From JBBATK01 sp044228685 (GTDB lineage Bacteria; Bacteroidota; Ignavibacteria; Kapaibacteriales; NICIL-2), in the NCBI GenBank assembly GCA_044228685.1, contig JBGAUL010000007.1, positions 62,001 through 126,000 of the forward strand: DNA of 64,000 bases. Reading direction: 5' to 3'. Below, piece by piece: positions 8,526 to 17,896 of this stretch. How positions within the stretch are numbered: the first letter of the stretch is position 1; every line of letters starts with the position of its first letter. The notes beneath the pieces are model-generated. The model made no database searches. It was not told where the DNA came from and worked only from the letters and a program-made list of their open reading frames with translations. The position numbers and the translations under genes are program-made.

Positions 8526-9923
8526 TTAAATCTTGCCTGATGCAATCAGGTCTTTACGTCGCTGCATCACGCGGTTGATGATGATCTGGGCACAATGTTC
8601 TTTCGACATCTGCTGTAGATCTTCTTGTGAAACACCTTCTGCAGTGCGTTGCAGGATAGTTACGCGAGTATCATCTTTTGCAATCACACTCTCACCTTTG
8701 CGAGATGAGTTAGTGATTATCATATCGCAGTTCTTTGCATTCAGCTTTGTTGTGGCGTACTCGAGTTCTTGTGAGGATTCAAGAGCAAAGCCGACGAGTA
8801 TTTGACGAGACGACTTCTGCTGTCCAAGTTGGGCAAGTATGTCCTTGGTCTGCACCAACTCGATACGCAATCCATCCTTCATCTCAGATTTCTTGAGCTT
8901 ACCGCTATGCTGTGTTGCCGGCGTGAAATCAGCGACAGCTGCCGCCATTATCGCAACATCATAGCTCGAGCTGTATTGCATGCAGGCGTCATGCATCTGC
9001 TGAGCAGATTCAACAGAAACTCGCTGTACTCCCGGTGGCGTCTCGAGATTAACCGGTCCGCTGACCAGCACCACATTTGCGCCAGCTGCATGAGCTGCAC
9101 TTGCAAGGGCATAACCCATCTTGCCTGACGAATAGTTTGATAGATAGCGTACGTCGTCGATAGCTTCTCGCGTTGGACCAGCACTGATAAGGACTGTTGC
9201 ACCTTGCAAACTTCCCGCGTTTTGTGCGTCGGGAAACAGCTTGGACTTTAACTCATGTAGGGCAAAGTCAGTGCGTAGCTTATCGTCGTTGATCGTCTGC
9301 TCAAGTGGACGAGAGCTTTGTTCCGCTGCGGATGTCTGAGCCTGACTCTCATCCGATCTAATCGGGGAAACGAGAGACTCTCCTTGAATGAAGCGAACAA
9401 GCTCTTCAGCTTCCGGCATGCGACCAGCGCCGATGCTGCCGCTGGCGAGTTCGCCGATTGACGGCGGTATGATCACAGCACCGCGCTTTTCAAGGATTCG
9501 ACAATTAGCCTGGGTTGCCGGATGTTCCCACATCTCGGTGTCCATGGCCGGTGCAATAAACAATGGTGTCTCTGGTTTCAAAGCAAGTGCAACGCAGCTG
9601 AGGGCGGAATCGCTAAGACCGTGAGCCATCGCAGCAATGCTATGTGCAGATGCAGGAGCTACGAGCATGAGATCGCATTGTCTAGCACGATGAATATGCC
9701 ACGAGCCGCCTTCTTGTATGTCCTCGTTGAACATCTCAATTGCAACCGGGTTACGACTGAGATTTTCCAAGACCAACGGACTAACAAATTGACGAGCGCT
9801 TGGCGTCATGATGACATGAACATTAGCGCCGGCTTTCACCAAAAGGCGAACAATGAGTGGAGCCTTGTATGCGGCGATACTGCCACACACGCCGAGAACG
9901 ATGTTTCGTGATCCTAAGTCCAT
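8526..9923 (-). CDS. coaBC: Bifunctional phosphopantothenoylcysteine decarboxylase / phosphopantothenate-cysteine ligase
   Basis: This enzyme of coenzyme A synthesis joins cysteine to 4'-phosphopantothenate (CoaB) and then decarboxylates the product (CoaC, FMN-dependent). The N-terminal CoaC part shows GVCGSIAAYKAP, WHIHRARQCDLMLVAPAS (catalytic His in SWHIH), APAMDTEMW and ELASGSIGAGRMPE. The substrate motif reads PAMD rather than PAMN, and the site that holds Cys in E. coli is Ser (ASG); I believe both occur in Bacteroidota but could not check. A Ser/Gln-rich linker (about 190-235) leads to the CoaB part with ISAGPTREAIDDVRYLSNYSSGKMG. I placed the start at 9923 (MDLGSRN); a longer frame from 9974 would begin inside the rpoZ terminator. 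About 465 residues, normal length. Confidence 0.93.
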   Translation of the reverse strand: MDLGSRNIVLGVCGSIAAYKAPLIVRLLVKAGANVHVIMTPSARQFVSPLVLENLSRNPVAIEMFNEDIQEGGSWHIHRARQCDLMLVAPASAHSIAAMAHGLSDSALSCVALALKPETPLFIAPAMDTEMWEHPATQANCRILEKRGAVIIPPSIGELASGSIGAGRMPEAEELVRFIQGESLVSPIRSDESQAQTSAAEQSSRPLEQTINDDKLRTDFALHELKSKLFPDAQNAGSLQGATVLISAGPTREAIDDVRYLSNYSSGKMGYALASAAHAAGANVVLVSGPVNLETPPGVQRVSVESAQQMHDACMQYSSSYDVAIMAAAVADFTPATQHSGKLKKSEMKDGLRIELVQTKDILAQLGQQKSSRQILVGFALESSQELEYATTKLNAKNCDMIITNSSRKGESVIAKDDTRVTILQRTAEGVSQEDLQQMSKEHCAQIIINRVMQRRKDLIASGKI

Positions 9924-9950
9924 GATAGACGCGAAGGAGTGGGGTCTAAC

Positions 9951-9980
9951 AAAAAAGCCGTAATGCGTTTGCACTACGGC
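9951..9980 (-). terminator. Rho-independent terminator after rpoZ
   Basis: A ten-pair stem (one G-U pair) with an AAAC loop is followed by six T residues on the minus strand, 21 bases past the rpoZ stop. It separates rpoZ from coaBC although the two genes point the same way. Confidence 0.8.
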
Positions 9981-10001
9981 TCGGTCTTTCGTGCAAGAAC
10001 A

Positions 10002-10310
10002 TTAGTCCTGCTTCTCTTCAGGAATCTCGTAGTTCAAAGAGTCGTCGAACATTTCGCGCATCGCGATAAATGTTGGCTTTGGTACCATGTCGAATTCACG
10101 GCTTACAGCGAGCTGATCGAAATTTGTGCCTTCGCTTTCATCGCCGTCTGTGATGATGTCAGCCATCTTTGCCTGAAGCTGAGTCTTGATTTGGTCATTA
10201 ACCTGACGAGCGCGGAGTCCCATTGCCACGATTGACTCATAAAGCGAGCCACGTGCGGATTCCTTCATTTTAACTTCGACAGGATTGACAATATTCATGT
10301 GCGTTACCAT
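10002..10310 (-). CDS. rpoZ: DNA-directed RNA polymerase omega subunit
   Basis: A 102-residue protein of the RpoZ/Rpb6 family, which helps fold and assemble the beta' subunit. The conserved helix region is seen at SLYESIVAMGLRARQVNDQI (about residues 22-41), with the family's RARQ element. The acidic C-terminus (ITDGDESEGTNFD and onward) is more divergent, as in Bacteroidota omega proteins. An AAGGAG site stands six bases before the ATG at 10310; a second ATG four codons on is less likely. A TAnnTTTG promoter box lies about 40 bases upstream and a strong terminator follows, so the gene appears to be transcribed alone, unlike the gmk-rpoZ arrangement of many bacteria. Confidence 0.85.
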   Translation of the reverse strand: MVTHMNIVNPVEVKMKESARGSLYESIVAMGLRARQVNDQIKTQLQAKMADIITDGDESEGTNFDQLAVSREFDMVPKPTFIAMREMFDDSLNYEIPEEKQD

Positions 10311-10347
10311 GCATTCTCCTTGGCGTTGTACTGCAAAAGTGCGACTA

Positions 10348-10355
10348 CAAAAGTA
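10348..10355 (-). promoter_or_regulatory. Bacteroidota-type -7 promoter box for rpoZ
   Basis: On the minus strand the octamer TACTTTTG matches TAnnTTTG exactly. It lies about 38 bases before the rpoZ start codon, which leaves room for a short leader with the AAGGAG site. No clear -33 TTTG box is seen. Confidence 0.4.
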
Positions 10356-10423
10356 CGAAATATTCCGGTAAAAACGAAGATAATTGCACGATGCTCAGTG
10401 TCTTAGCTCAAGAGTATACTCGA

Positions 10424-11257
10424 CTACAATTGAAAATGGAGCTCGGCGCTAAGGTGAAAACCGGGGACGCGGAAGTCTTTGTCGACGGTGGACATGGCGC
10501 TCAATGGAAGACTGAACTCCAGCACGGGCACTAGAAAGCTACGTTTTCCTACCTTGAGCTCATATCCTATCGCCGGTTGTAGGGCGAGCTGAAAAGCTGA
10601 AATGTCCGACATGGGACCGTTCTGAACTATTACCTCGTTATCATTCACCATCTGCTTGCCCGAGGCTTCAATAGCCGCTCTGTCCAGTGAGATTTGAACC
10701 ACATCGTCATTAGGGAGCACGACTGTATTAGACAGAAGAATCTTGTGGAATTCCTTGTGCGAAGAGACAACTATGTTGGCGGCTGCTCCAACTCGGACGA
10801 AAAATCTCTGTCCAAAAGGGAACCAACGTAGATAGGGCTGAATAAAGATTGCGTCAGTGCTTACTGTAGCAGTATGCCGATAGGGAATAAGAATATTGCG
10901 AAACACGGACTTGCCATCAGCAGAGCGCATGGTCGTGTCTTCGTTCAACACGTAGCGTGCATCGAGCGAACGATGGTGGAAGCCAAGTTGGGCACCGTAG
11001 GTTAAGCTTCCGATCGTGCTTGCCTCATACAGACCTCCAATGAGCAGGCCGCTACCTGCTCCGTCCTGAAATGTATTGCAATTGCAATCCACACTAAATG
11101 TCCCTTGTTGCCAGAGCGCAGAGTATCCAATAAACGCGCCTAAGCGCTGTGGATTCGAGTCGTCAGGACGTAATGGCGAGGCATCGTCGTCGGCAAAGGC
11201 ACAAGCACTACAAATGAGAATGAACACGGCGCACAATGATTTCATTTTCAGCGGCAT
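10424..11257 (-). CDS. Outer-membrane beta-barrel protein, function unknown
   Basis: A 277-residue secreted protein. A signal peptide (MPLKMKSLCAVFILICSACAFA) is followed by an acidic stretch and alternating polar/hydrophobic strands typical of small outer-membrane barrels: RLGAFIGYSALWQQGTFSV, LTYGAQLGFHHRSLDARY, DAIFIQPYLRWFPFG, RFFVRVGAAANIVVSS, FQLALQPAIGYELKVG, and a C-terminal strand ending in aromatic-flanked ELHFQL. This resembles PorT/OmpW-like barrels, but no specific family is recognised. Two Cys in DCNCNTF may pair. It stands alone between rpoZ and the divergent rsmB-like gene. A role in nutrient passage, adhesion or secretion cannot be chosen from the sequence. Confidence 0.75.
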   Translation of the reverse strand: MPLKMKSLCAVFILICSACAFADDDASPLRPDDSNPQRLGAFIGYSALWQQGTFSVDCNCNTFQDGAGSGLLIGGLYEASTIGSLTYGAQLGFHHRSLDARYVLNEDTTMRSADGKSVFRNILIPYRHTATVSTDAIFIQPYLRWFPFGQRFFVRVGAAANIVVSSHKEFHKILLSNTVVLPNDDVVQISLDRAAIEASGKQMVNDNEVIVQNGPMSDISAFQLALQPAIGYELKVGKRSFLVPVLEFSLPLSAMSTVDKDFRVPGFHLSAELHFQL

Positions 11258-11363
11258 AGCTCCGGATAGTTGTAAACGCTACTTTCTTATTTTGCGCATG
11301 GCTCTACATGTCATTCCATCAACAAAACTACGATAACATCGTTTCAAGAGAAAGCGAAGATTC

Positions 11364-12761
11364 ATGGCATTTCAAGGTGATAAAATTCCGGACCTACAGG
11401 ATAGTGCAGCCGGCTCGTCTGATTCGGGTTTGCTTTATACCGGTCCTCGAGGCGTAGCTGTCCGAATTCTGAGTCGAGCGGAGAGCAGTGATTCATACAT
11501 CGACAAGCTCATAGAGCAGGAACTGCGTATCAATGAATGGACTGCCTACGATCGAGCTTTGCTCATCGAGTTGATATATGGCACTCTTCGCTGGCAAGCT
11601 CGTCTCGATTGGGTGCTCACTGGCTTTTACCACGGTGAGTTTACAAAGTGTATAAGTCCGGTAAAGAATGCTATGCGAGTAGCGCTATACCAGATTCTCA
11701 TGCTTTCTAAAATTCCTCCGAGCTTGGCTCTGAGCGAATGCGCGAATACCATCCGTCGTATCAAAGACGATAAGTCAGCTAACATTATTACCGGCGTTCT
11801 GAAAAACATTCTCAGGAACGTTGAGGGAATTCGCTATCCGAATAAGGAAGAGAACATCCAGTTGTTCTATTCAGTGACCTTGTCGCATCCACTTTGGGTT
11901 GTCAAGCGCTGGTGTGAACGTTTCGGCGACGAGAGTGCAGAACGTATTCTGAGCGCAAACAATGATCGACCAAGCATCTTTCTAAGCGCTAATCCTCTGC
12001 GCAGCTCTAAGGATGTAATAGCTCAATGGCTTAAGAATCACGAAGTGTCATTTGAGCAATTGTCTTCAGTTCCGGATCTCATGCGCATCAACGGCTTCTC
12101 TAACGTAGCTGAGATGGAGATATTCCAGAAAGGTGAAGCCTTTGCCTGCAGCGCCTCTGATTTCAAAGTGGCGCAGCTTGCGGAAGTCCCTAAAGCAAAG
12201 TCAATGTTGTGTTTCGGTGCTTCTTCAAGCATGCTCCTTTTGGCTCTTGTCGCGAGCGCTAGAAATAGTGTGAGCACGACTGCTGTATCGGTCTTTGAGT
12301 CAATGGTTCCGCGTATGCGCAACCGCTTGCAATTACTTGGCTTCGACAATGTCAGCGTCGTGTTGGATCGGAGTGAAGATCTCGATAAAAAGCAGGCAGA
12401 TCTCGTCGTGGTTGAGGCAGATGTGTGCGGTTTAGGTCTTTTCCAATCTCACCCTCATTTGCGCTGGAAATTAAGCGTTGGAGATGTGCGTAAGAGCGTT
12501 CACAATCAACAGCTTGCGTTGGAGCGAGCTGCCTCGCAAGTTGGACCGGGCGGACGTTTAGTGTACTGCGTCGCCAGTTTCGAAAATGAAGAAACAAAAG
12601 GTGTCGTTGATTGGTTTTTACAGCAGCATCCTGAGTTCAAGCACGAAGATGCAACCGCACTGTGTGGTGAGGAGTTTTGTTTGGATGGAGACTTGCAATG
12701 CCGACTTCATTCGCATAAAATGGACACTCTTTTTGCGGCGCGATTTGTAAAGACAGCATAA
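11364..12761 (+). CDS. RsmB/Fmu-like rRNA methyltransferase homologue with degenerate active site
   Basis: RsmB methylates C967 of 16S rRNA. This 465-residue protein has the same layout: an N-terminal NusB-like domain (about 30-165: GVAVRILSRAE, YDRALLIELIYGTLRWQARLDW, MRVALYQILML) and a C-terminal Rossmann methyltransferase domain. The catalytic domain is strongly altered. The AdoMet motif, normally DLCAAPGGKT, reads MLCFGASSSM (about 281-290). The DAPCSGLG motif reads EADVCGLG (351-358), so the Pro-Cys pair is lost. The nucleophile motif YATCS reads YCVAS (401-405). The weaker landmarks SHPHLRW, QLALERAASQVGPGGRLVY and ENEE remain, so the relationship is clear. The frame is intact and the codon use ordinary, so this is not simple decay. 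It may act as an RNA-binding or assembly factor without methylating; that is inference. Confidence 0.85.
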   Translation: MAFQGDKIPDLQDSAAGSSDSGLLYTGPRGVAVRILSRAESSDSYIDKLIEQELRINEWTAYDRALLIELIYGTLRWQARLDWVLTGFYHGEFTKCISPVKNAMRVALYQILMLSKIPPSLALSECANTIRRIKDDKSANIITGVLKNILRNVEGIRYPNKEENIQLFYSVTLSHPLWVVKRWCERFGDESAERILSANNDRPSIFLSANPLRSSKDVIAQWLKNHEVSFEQLSSVPDLMRINGFSNVAEMEIFQKGEAFACSASDFKVAQLAEVPKAKSMLCFGASSSMLLLALVASARNSVSTTAVSVFESMVPRMRNRLQLLGFDNVSVVLDRSEDLDKKQADLVVVEADVCGLGLFQSHPHLRWKLSVGDVRKSVHNQQLALERAASQVGPGGRLVYCVASFENEETKGVVDWFLQQHPEFKHEDATALCGEEFCLDGDLQCRLHSHKMDTLFAARFVKTA

Positions 12762-12827
12762 CTGACTTTAGCGTGTCCAAAGAGAATGCAAGAACACTTC
12801 GGTTTTGAGATATTTTAGCCCTGAACT

Positions 12828-15596
12828 ATGTTTTTTACGCTGTCAAAACTCCGAAGCTCTTCGTTTCTCATAGCAGGATACGTGCTAGTCTTCTTCGGCT
12901 CTGCATTGATGCGAGCGCAACCCGAGAGCGTAGAATTTAAAGAGGCGGAGAATCCTTTTGATCGCGCTGCATGGGACGTGCTTCGTCTTTCAGATCCTAA
13001 AACAGCTAATATTCCGGCAGCAGCAACCCAACACGAGCGTGAATTCCTTCGCTCATTTCAAGTCTCCAATAAGCAAGCCACTCGATCCCAATTACAAGCT
13101 GTACCACTGCAATTTCACAACATAGGACCGTCCAATGTAGGCGGCAGAACTCGTGCATTTGCAATCGATTACACTAATTCAGACCTCATTCTCGCCGGAG
13201 GAGTAAGCGGAGGTTTATGGCGTTCGATTGATGCAGGTCACACATGGGTAAGAGTATCTGATTTGTCCGATATTCATCACGTCAGCTGCATTGCTCAAGA
13301 CAAAATCGATCCAAAGGTTTGGTACGCCGGTACTGGCGAGATACTGTCGACAACAGAACGCAGAACGACTTCGCTTCTACGAACAATCCTGACCGGAAGT
13401 GGCGTGTATCGCTCAGACGATAACGGACTTCATTGGACCAGAATTAGTCCTGAGCTTCGTGACGAAGCAAACAAACTCGTATCCGACTTTCAAGGAGTTT
13501 GGCGAATCGTGACCACGAATGAAGGTCAGCGAAGTCGAGTCTATGTAGCCTGCTATTCTTCTTTGTATCTATATGAAAATCAATCATTTAAAAGACTGAC
13601 TACTTATTCGGTTAGTAGGTCATTTTGCACAGAGTTTGCTTCAACTCCGAGTGCTTCGATACGCTTGTATGCATGTGGAAGCACTGACGCCGGCAAGAAA
13701 ACAGCTGACTTCGGTGTATGGCGTTTGAAGGACGACTTCACACGCACCAACCTAACTCCTACGGATTTTCCAGCTTCGATTCGCAGATTAGTAATTGCTT
13801 TGGCTCCATCGGACTCTTCAGTTGTGTATCTTTTTGGCCAGCAACCCATTTCTCAGCCCGATCAATACACGAGTTTTGACTCGCGTCACTTCCTCTGGAG
13901 GGGTAAGATCTCGTCAAGCGGCATTACGTGGCGTAATTGCAGCGAGTGGCTGGATTCTGCCCGGATCAACACCCTTGGTGGTTACGCAATGTGCTTGGCT
14001 GTTTATCCAACCAATGCCGACAGAGTGTTCATAGCCGGGACTGACGTTTATCGCACACAATCGGGCTTTATGGACGTCAATGATATAGTGCATATGGGAG
14101 GATATCCATATGTGGTTGAGGACGGTAGACTGCATCCAGACATTCACTTGTTGAGTTTCGGCCGTCCTGTTGAAGGTACATCAGCACTGTACGCCTGTGG
14201 AGACGGCGGGATTGCTTACACAACCAATCCCTTGACCAATGGCGAAGCTTCTTGGTCGAGCCTTAATAATGGCTACAACGTCACTCAGTGCTACTCAGTC
14301 ACGCAAGATCATTTTGACACATCAGATCGCTTAGTGGCTGCCAGTTTACAGGACAACTCGAATTACATCAAACGAAAGCCCGTTGCAAACGATCCATGGG
14401 TCTTTTGTGGTGGCGGTGATGGTACCTGCTGTCAAATCATGCCTCAGGCAAGCATGATCTTCGCTTCATCCCAGTATTCCAGCATGTACGCTTTCAACCT
14501 GGTCAATAGTCCTGATGAGAAGATGAACTACTTCTATTTCAACGGACCTAAAAAGCTGCAGCAGCTGGACCTTGCTTTTGTGAGTGTTTTCCGTCTGCTT
14601 CAACGCAGAAGTGCAAAAGACACGGTGCTAGTTTTAGCCGCAGCCAATCATCTGTTCATGTTCCCGGAACCATGGCTAGCATATGAGAATGTCTCGGATA
14701 TATCAGGGAAGTGGCTCGATTTGAATGCTAACGAAAGCGTTGTAAGCCCTTCTTCTACAATTAGCTGCATGTCGGTATCGCGGACCATGGATGCAACGCT
14801 GATCATCGGTACATCTGATTCAAAAGTCTATGTTGTCGATTGTTCCGAATCCAAAGCCACGTTTAAACTGCTACCGGCTCTTGGTGTAGCCGGCTTTGTA
14901 GCTTCAGTGGACGAAGACGAGGACGGACGCATCATATGCTGCTTATCGAATTACAACACGCCGAGTGTCTTTGTTTTGAATCCAGGAGAGACACAATGGC
15001 GGGATATTTCTGATGAGCTTGAGATGAACTCGAAGGATATTGGATGGGGACCGTCTGTACGCTGCGTGCGATTTTTCCGCGATCCTGTTGACGATCGAGA
15101 GTTTATCCTAGCCGGAACTAGCGTCGGGTTGTTTTGCCGTCAAGTCTTTGCATCAACTTTTAGTCCGTGGCAATATTCTGCTTCATCAACCATTGGTTCA
15201 GTCATCGTCGAGTCAATCGACGTGCGTGATGCCGATGGTCGCGTCGTAATTGGAACCCACGGTGCCGGCGTATATGAGTCCGTACGAAGTGAGGACACGA
15301 ACAGCATCGACACTTCAAAGACCTCTTTCTTTGAGTTAGAACAGAACTACCCCAATCCGGTGTCAAGCTATACCTTTGTTCACTACAACATTCCGGGTGA
15401 TTCTCACGTTCGCTTACGACTTTTCGAATCCACAGGTAAAGAACTCATGACGCTGATTGACGAGCAGCAGAACATGGGACACCATGTGTTGCGACTTGAG
15501 AAAAGCACCTTTGATGCATTAGCCAATGGCGTGTATTATTACAAGCTTGAAGCAGGAGATTACAGTGCTTCACGAATACTGAGTTTAGTCCGATGA
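12828..15596 (+). CDS. T9SS-exported beta-propeller (sortilin/sialidase-like repeat) surface protein
   Basis: A 922-residue secreted protein. A Sec signal peptide (FLIAGYVLVFFGSALMRAQ) precedes a propeller-type region that begins near residue 97 with FHNIGPSNVGGRTRAFAIDY. Asp-box-like strands recur: GGLWRSIDAGHTWVRVSD, SGVYRSDDNGLHWTRIS, RVFIAGTDVYRT and VFILAGTSVGLFC-like elements. Such folds are known in VPS10/sortilin, BNR and photosystem II assembly-type proteins; no catalytic residues can be named. The last 85 or so residues form a T9SS type A sorting domain (FELEQNYPNPVSSYTFVHY, then VRLRLFESTGKEL and GVYYYKL), which directs export across the outer membrane and attachment to the surface. 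The stop overlaps the next gene by four bases (ATGA). Confidence 0.88.
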   Translation: MFFTLSKLRSSSFLIAGYVLVFFGSALMRAQPESVEFKEAENPFDRAAWDVLRLSDPKTANIPAAATQHEREFLRSFQVSNKQATRSQLQAVPLQFHNIGPSNVGGRTRAFAIDYTNSDLILAGGVSGGLWRSIDAGHTWVRVSDLSDIHHVSCIAQDKIDPKVWYAGTGEILSTTERRTTSLLRTILTGSGVYRSDDNGLHWTRISPELRDEANKLVSDFQGVWRIVTTNEGQRSRVYVACYSSLYLYENQSFKRLTTYSVSRSFCTEFASTPSASIRLYACGSTDAGKKTADFGVWRLKDDFTRTNLTPTDFPASIRRLVIALAPSDSSVVYLFGQQPISQPDQYTSFDSRHFLWRGKISSSGITWRNCSEWLDSARINTLGGYAMCLAVYPTNADRVFIAGTDVYRTQSGFMDVNDIVHMGGYPYVVEDGRLHPDIHLLSFGRPVEGTSALYACGDGGIAYTTNPLTNGEASWSSLNNGYNVTQCYSVTQDHFDTSDRLVAASLQDNSNYIKRKPVANDPWVFCGGGDGTCCQIMPQASMIFASSQYSSMYAFNLVNSPDEKMNYFYFNGPKKLQQLDLAFVSVFRLLQRRSAKDTVLVLAAANHLFMFPEPWLAYENVSDISGKWLDLNANESVVSPSSTISCMSVSRTMDATLIIGTSDSKVYVVDCSESKATFKLLPALGVAGFVASVDEDEDGRIICCLSNYNTPSVFVLNPGETQWRDISDELEMNSKDIGWGPSVRCVRFFRDPVDDREFILAGTSVGLFCRQVFASTFSPWQYSASSTIGSVIVESIDVRDADGRVVIGTHGAGVYESVRSEDTNSIDTSKTSFFELEQNYPNPVSSYTFVHYNIPGDSHVRLRLFESTGKELMTLIDEQQNMGHHVLRLEKSTFDALANGVYYYKLEAGDYSASRILSLVR

Positions 15597-16147
15597 GATT
15601 TCTCCCTAACGAATCCTTATTCCTGTGCATCGACGTGCAGGAGCGATTGTACCCTCACATTAATAGCCACGAAAGAGTTCTGGAAGGCTGCATGCGAATG
15701 CTGCAGGCTGCATCCATCTTGGAGGTACCCGTTGTGTTGAGTGAGCAATATCCGAAGGGACTTGGCCATACCCTCGCTGAGCTTCGCGCTGCACTGCCGA
15801 GAGTCGAGCCATTAATCAAGTCCTGTTTCTCTTGTGTGGACGACGATGCAATTCACACTCGCATCAAGGAGTTAGGGCTTACATCCGTCATTGTTTTTGG
15901 AATCGAAACCCACGTTTGTGTTCTACAAACCGTATTCGATTTGCTGCGGGCTGGATTCAGAGTGTGTGTTGTTAGTGATGCCGTTGGATCTCGTTTTGAC
16001 ACTGATAAAGTCGTTGCGCTTCAAGCAATGCAACAAGCCGGGGCTCGAATTAGCACATCTGAATCAATCATCTTCGAGCTTTGTCGCGACAGTGCATCGC
16101 CTTTGTTTAAGTCAATCTCAGCATTGGTCAAGAACCGCACTTACTAG
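15593..16147 (+). CDS. Isochorismatase-family cysteine hydrolase
   Basis: A 184-residue cytoplasmic protein of the isochorismatase fold. The catalytic Asp lies in LFLCIDVQERLYP (about residue 14), a Lys in VEPLIKSCFSC, and the nucleophile Cys in FGIETHVCVLQT, with the cis-peptide region VFGIET before it. These three form the Asp-Lys-Cys set of the family. The nearest subgroup by eye is the YcaC/ISOC1-like hydrolases of unknown substrate, since there is no aryl-carrier domain and no siderophore genes nearby. It overlaps the preceding T9SS gene by four bases, so the two are translated together, with no obvious functional link. A bidirectional terminator follows. Confidence 0.88.
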   Translation: MRFLPNESLFLCIDVQERLYPHINSHERVLEGCMRMLQAASILEVPVVLSEQYPKGLGHTLAELRAALPRVEPLIKSCFSCVDDDAIHTRIKELGLTSVIVFGIETHVCVLQTVFDLLRAGFRVCVVSDAVGSRFDTDKVVALQAMQQAGARISTSESIIFELCRDSASPLFKSISALVKNRTY

Positions 16148-16174
16148 GTGCGTGACGCATAGGGTAGAAACAAG

Positions 16175-16207
16175 AAAGGGTTGATCTTCTTTGATCAACC
16201 CTTTTTG
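16175..16207 (+). terminator. Bidirectional terminator between the isochorismatase gene and htrA
   Basis: A 12-pair perfect stem (16175-16186 with 16193-16204) with a six-base loop ends in TTTTT on the plus strand. It lies between convergent genes and may serve both, though the T run is better on the plus strand. Confidence 0.8.
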
Positions 16208-16227
16208 CATGTGCGCCCGGATGAACT

Positions 16228-17796
16228 TTAGTTCTTCCGTTCAGGAATTTCCAGAGGTACTACTTGGGAACGATCCTTGTTCTTAACCTTCAGGAGAACC
16301 ACTTCACCCGGCTTCTTTGATTCAATAAGTTTCTTTAGTTGTTGAGTTGATGTGACAGGCTTTCTGTCTGCACTGACGATGATTGCGCTTGATTGCAATC
16401 CTTGGCTCCGTGCTTCGCCGTAGTTAGCCACTTTGGTGACAAGTACACCGTTACTAACATCAGACTCTTTCTTTGCTTCCTCGGTCAAAGGAGCCACGCT
16501 GAAACCAAGTTGCTCCAAATTGACCGGTTGATTTGACTCTGAGCTAGAATGATCCGGAGCATCGCCTTTGCTTCCAACGTCGTTAGACGAGACTTCGCCG
16601 CCTTCTTTCGGTTGCAGCACTACAGTCTTGTTCAAAGTCTTACCATCGCGGAAGATCTTCAGATTTACCTTTTCACCTGGTTTGCGCAAGACAACCAGTG
16701 ATTGAAGTTGGTTTGAGGAATTGAGAGCAGTTCCATCGAGTTCCAAGAGTACATCGCCAGACTCGATACCGGCTTTCTTAGCCGGTGAGTTAGCTAGCAC
16801 ATCTTGAACCAGAACGCCTTCAGGTTTAGAAAGTCCGAGACCCTTAGAATCCTTCTCATCAACAGTCTTGATCGACACACCGAGATAAGCGCGATTAACC
16901 TTACCGCTATTGATCAAATCGAGGGCAACTGAGCGAACGATGTCAACCGGAATTGCAAATCCATAACCCTGATAGTATCCTGTGCGTGTAGCTATTGCAG
17001 AGTTGATACCGATCAATGATCCGCTCAACGTGAAGAGTCCGCCGCCGCTATTGCCTGGATTGATTGCGGCATCAGTTTGAATGAAGTTCTCGACTGCTGA
17101 TGGATCCTTGCTCAAACCTAGCATGCCACGACCGACAGCGCTAATGATACCTTGCGTGACAGTTGAGCGCAATCCGAGTGGGTTGCCGACTGCGATAACC
17201 CATTCACCAACTTGAATCTCATCAGTTGAACCGAGATATGCTACGGGTAGGGAATTTGCATCGACTTTGATCACGGCCAGGTCAGTCAAAGGATCGCGAC
17301 CAACGAGCTTTGCCTTGTATTCTCGCTTGTCGCTGAGGATCACGCGGATTCCATCCGACTTCGCGTCTTCGACGACGTGATTATTGGTGACGATGAAACC
17401 GTCTTGGGTAATGATTACGCCGGAACCACTTCCAGCGCCACGTTCAATTCCCATATCCTCTCCGTCTTCTTCCTCTCCGTCTTGACCTTGATTACGTGGA
17501 TCGCCGAAGAAACGGAAGAACTGTTGTAGCTGACCTTTAGGTGCTTTCTTTTCAGTAACGACATTGATTGAGACAACGGTCTCTGACACGGCTTTGCTGG
17601 CAGCGACAAATGCGTCGTTCAACATTTTGACATTCTCGCCAATCTGGATTGGGGCTTTCTTCGCACCGATTTCACTAAGATTAGCGGCGAATATGTTGCT
17701 CAGCGAGTTGTTTGAAAATGCAGTAACCAAGATCACGCCAGCAATAACGCCGATGCCTACTAAAGACGCAGCGATAAGTGCGGGTTTGCGATTCAT
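16228..17796 (-). CDS. degP: HtrA/Deg-type serine protease with two PDZ domains
   Basis: A periplasmic protease-chaperone that degrades misfolded envelope proteins. The 522-residue product has an N-terminal membrane or signal segment (LIAASLVGIGVIAGVILVTAF). The chymotrypsin-like domain carries the catalytic triad His140 (VTNNHVV), Asp172 (DPLTDLAV) and Ser250 (NPGNSGGG). An acidic loop (QDGEEEDGEDMG, about 105-116) lies in the LA-loop region. Two PDZ domains follow, about 305-390 and 430-520. There is no predicted retained C-terminal anchor, so it may be released or anchored by its N-terminus. AAGGAG precedes the ATG. A heat- or envelope-stress promoter is plausible, but no clear element was identified. 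DegP, DegQ and DegS cannot be told apart by motif alone. Confidence 0.95.
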   Translation of the reverse strand: MNRKPALIAASLVGIGVIAGVILVTAFSNNSLSNIFAANLSEIGAKKAPIQIGENVKMLNDAFVAASKAVSETVVSINVVTEKKAPKGQLQQFFRFFGDPRNQGQDGEEEDGEDMGIERGAGSGSGVIITQDGFIVTNNHVVEDAKSDGIRVILSDKREYKAKLVGRDPLTDLAVIKVDANSLPVAYLGSTDEIQVGEWVIAVGNPLGLRSTVTQGIISAVGRGMLGLSKDPSAVENFIQTDAAINPGNSGGGLFTLSGSLIGINSAIATRTGYYQGYGFAIPVDIVRSVALDLINSGKVNRAYLGVSIKTVDEKDSKGLGLSKPEGVLVQDVLANSPAKKAGIESGDVLLELDGTALNSSNQLQSLVVLRKPGEKVNLKIFRDGKTLNKTVVLQPKEGGEVSSNDVGSKGDAPDHSSSESNQPVNLEQLGFSVAPLTEEAKKESDVSNGVLVTKVANYGEARSQGLQSSAIIVSADRKPVTSTQQLKKLIESKKPGEVVLLKVKNKDRSQVVPLEIPERKN

Positions 17797-17896
17797 AGAT
17801 ACACTCCTTGAAATGTGATGATGTTAAACAGAACTTTCTTATAGAAACGATGCGAAATTAAAAATGTTGTCCGTCAAGTGTTAAGAAATGTCAAGC

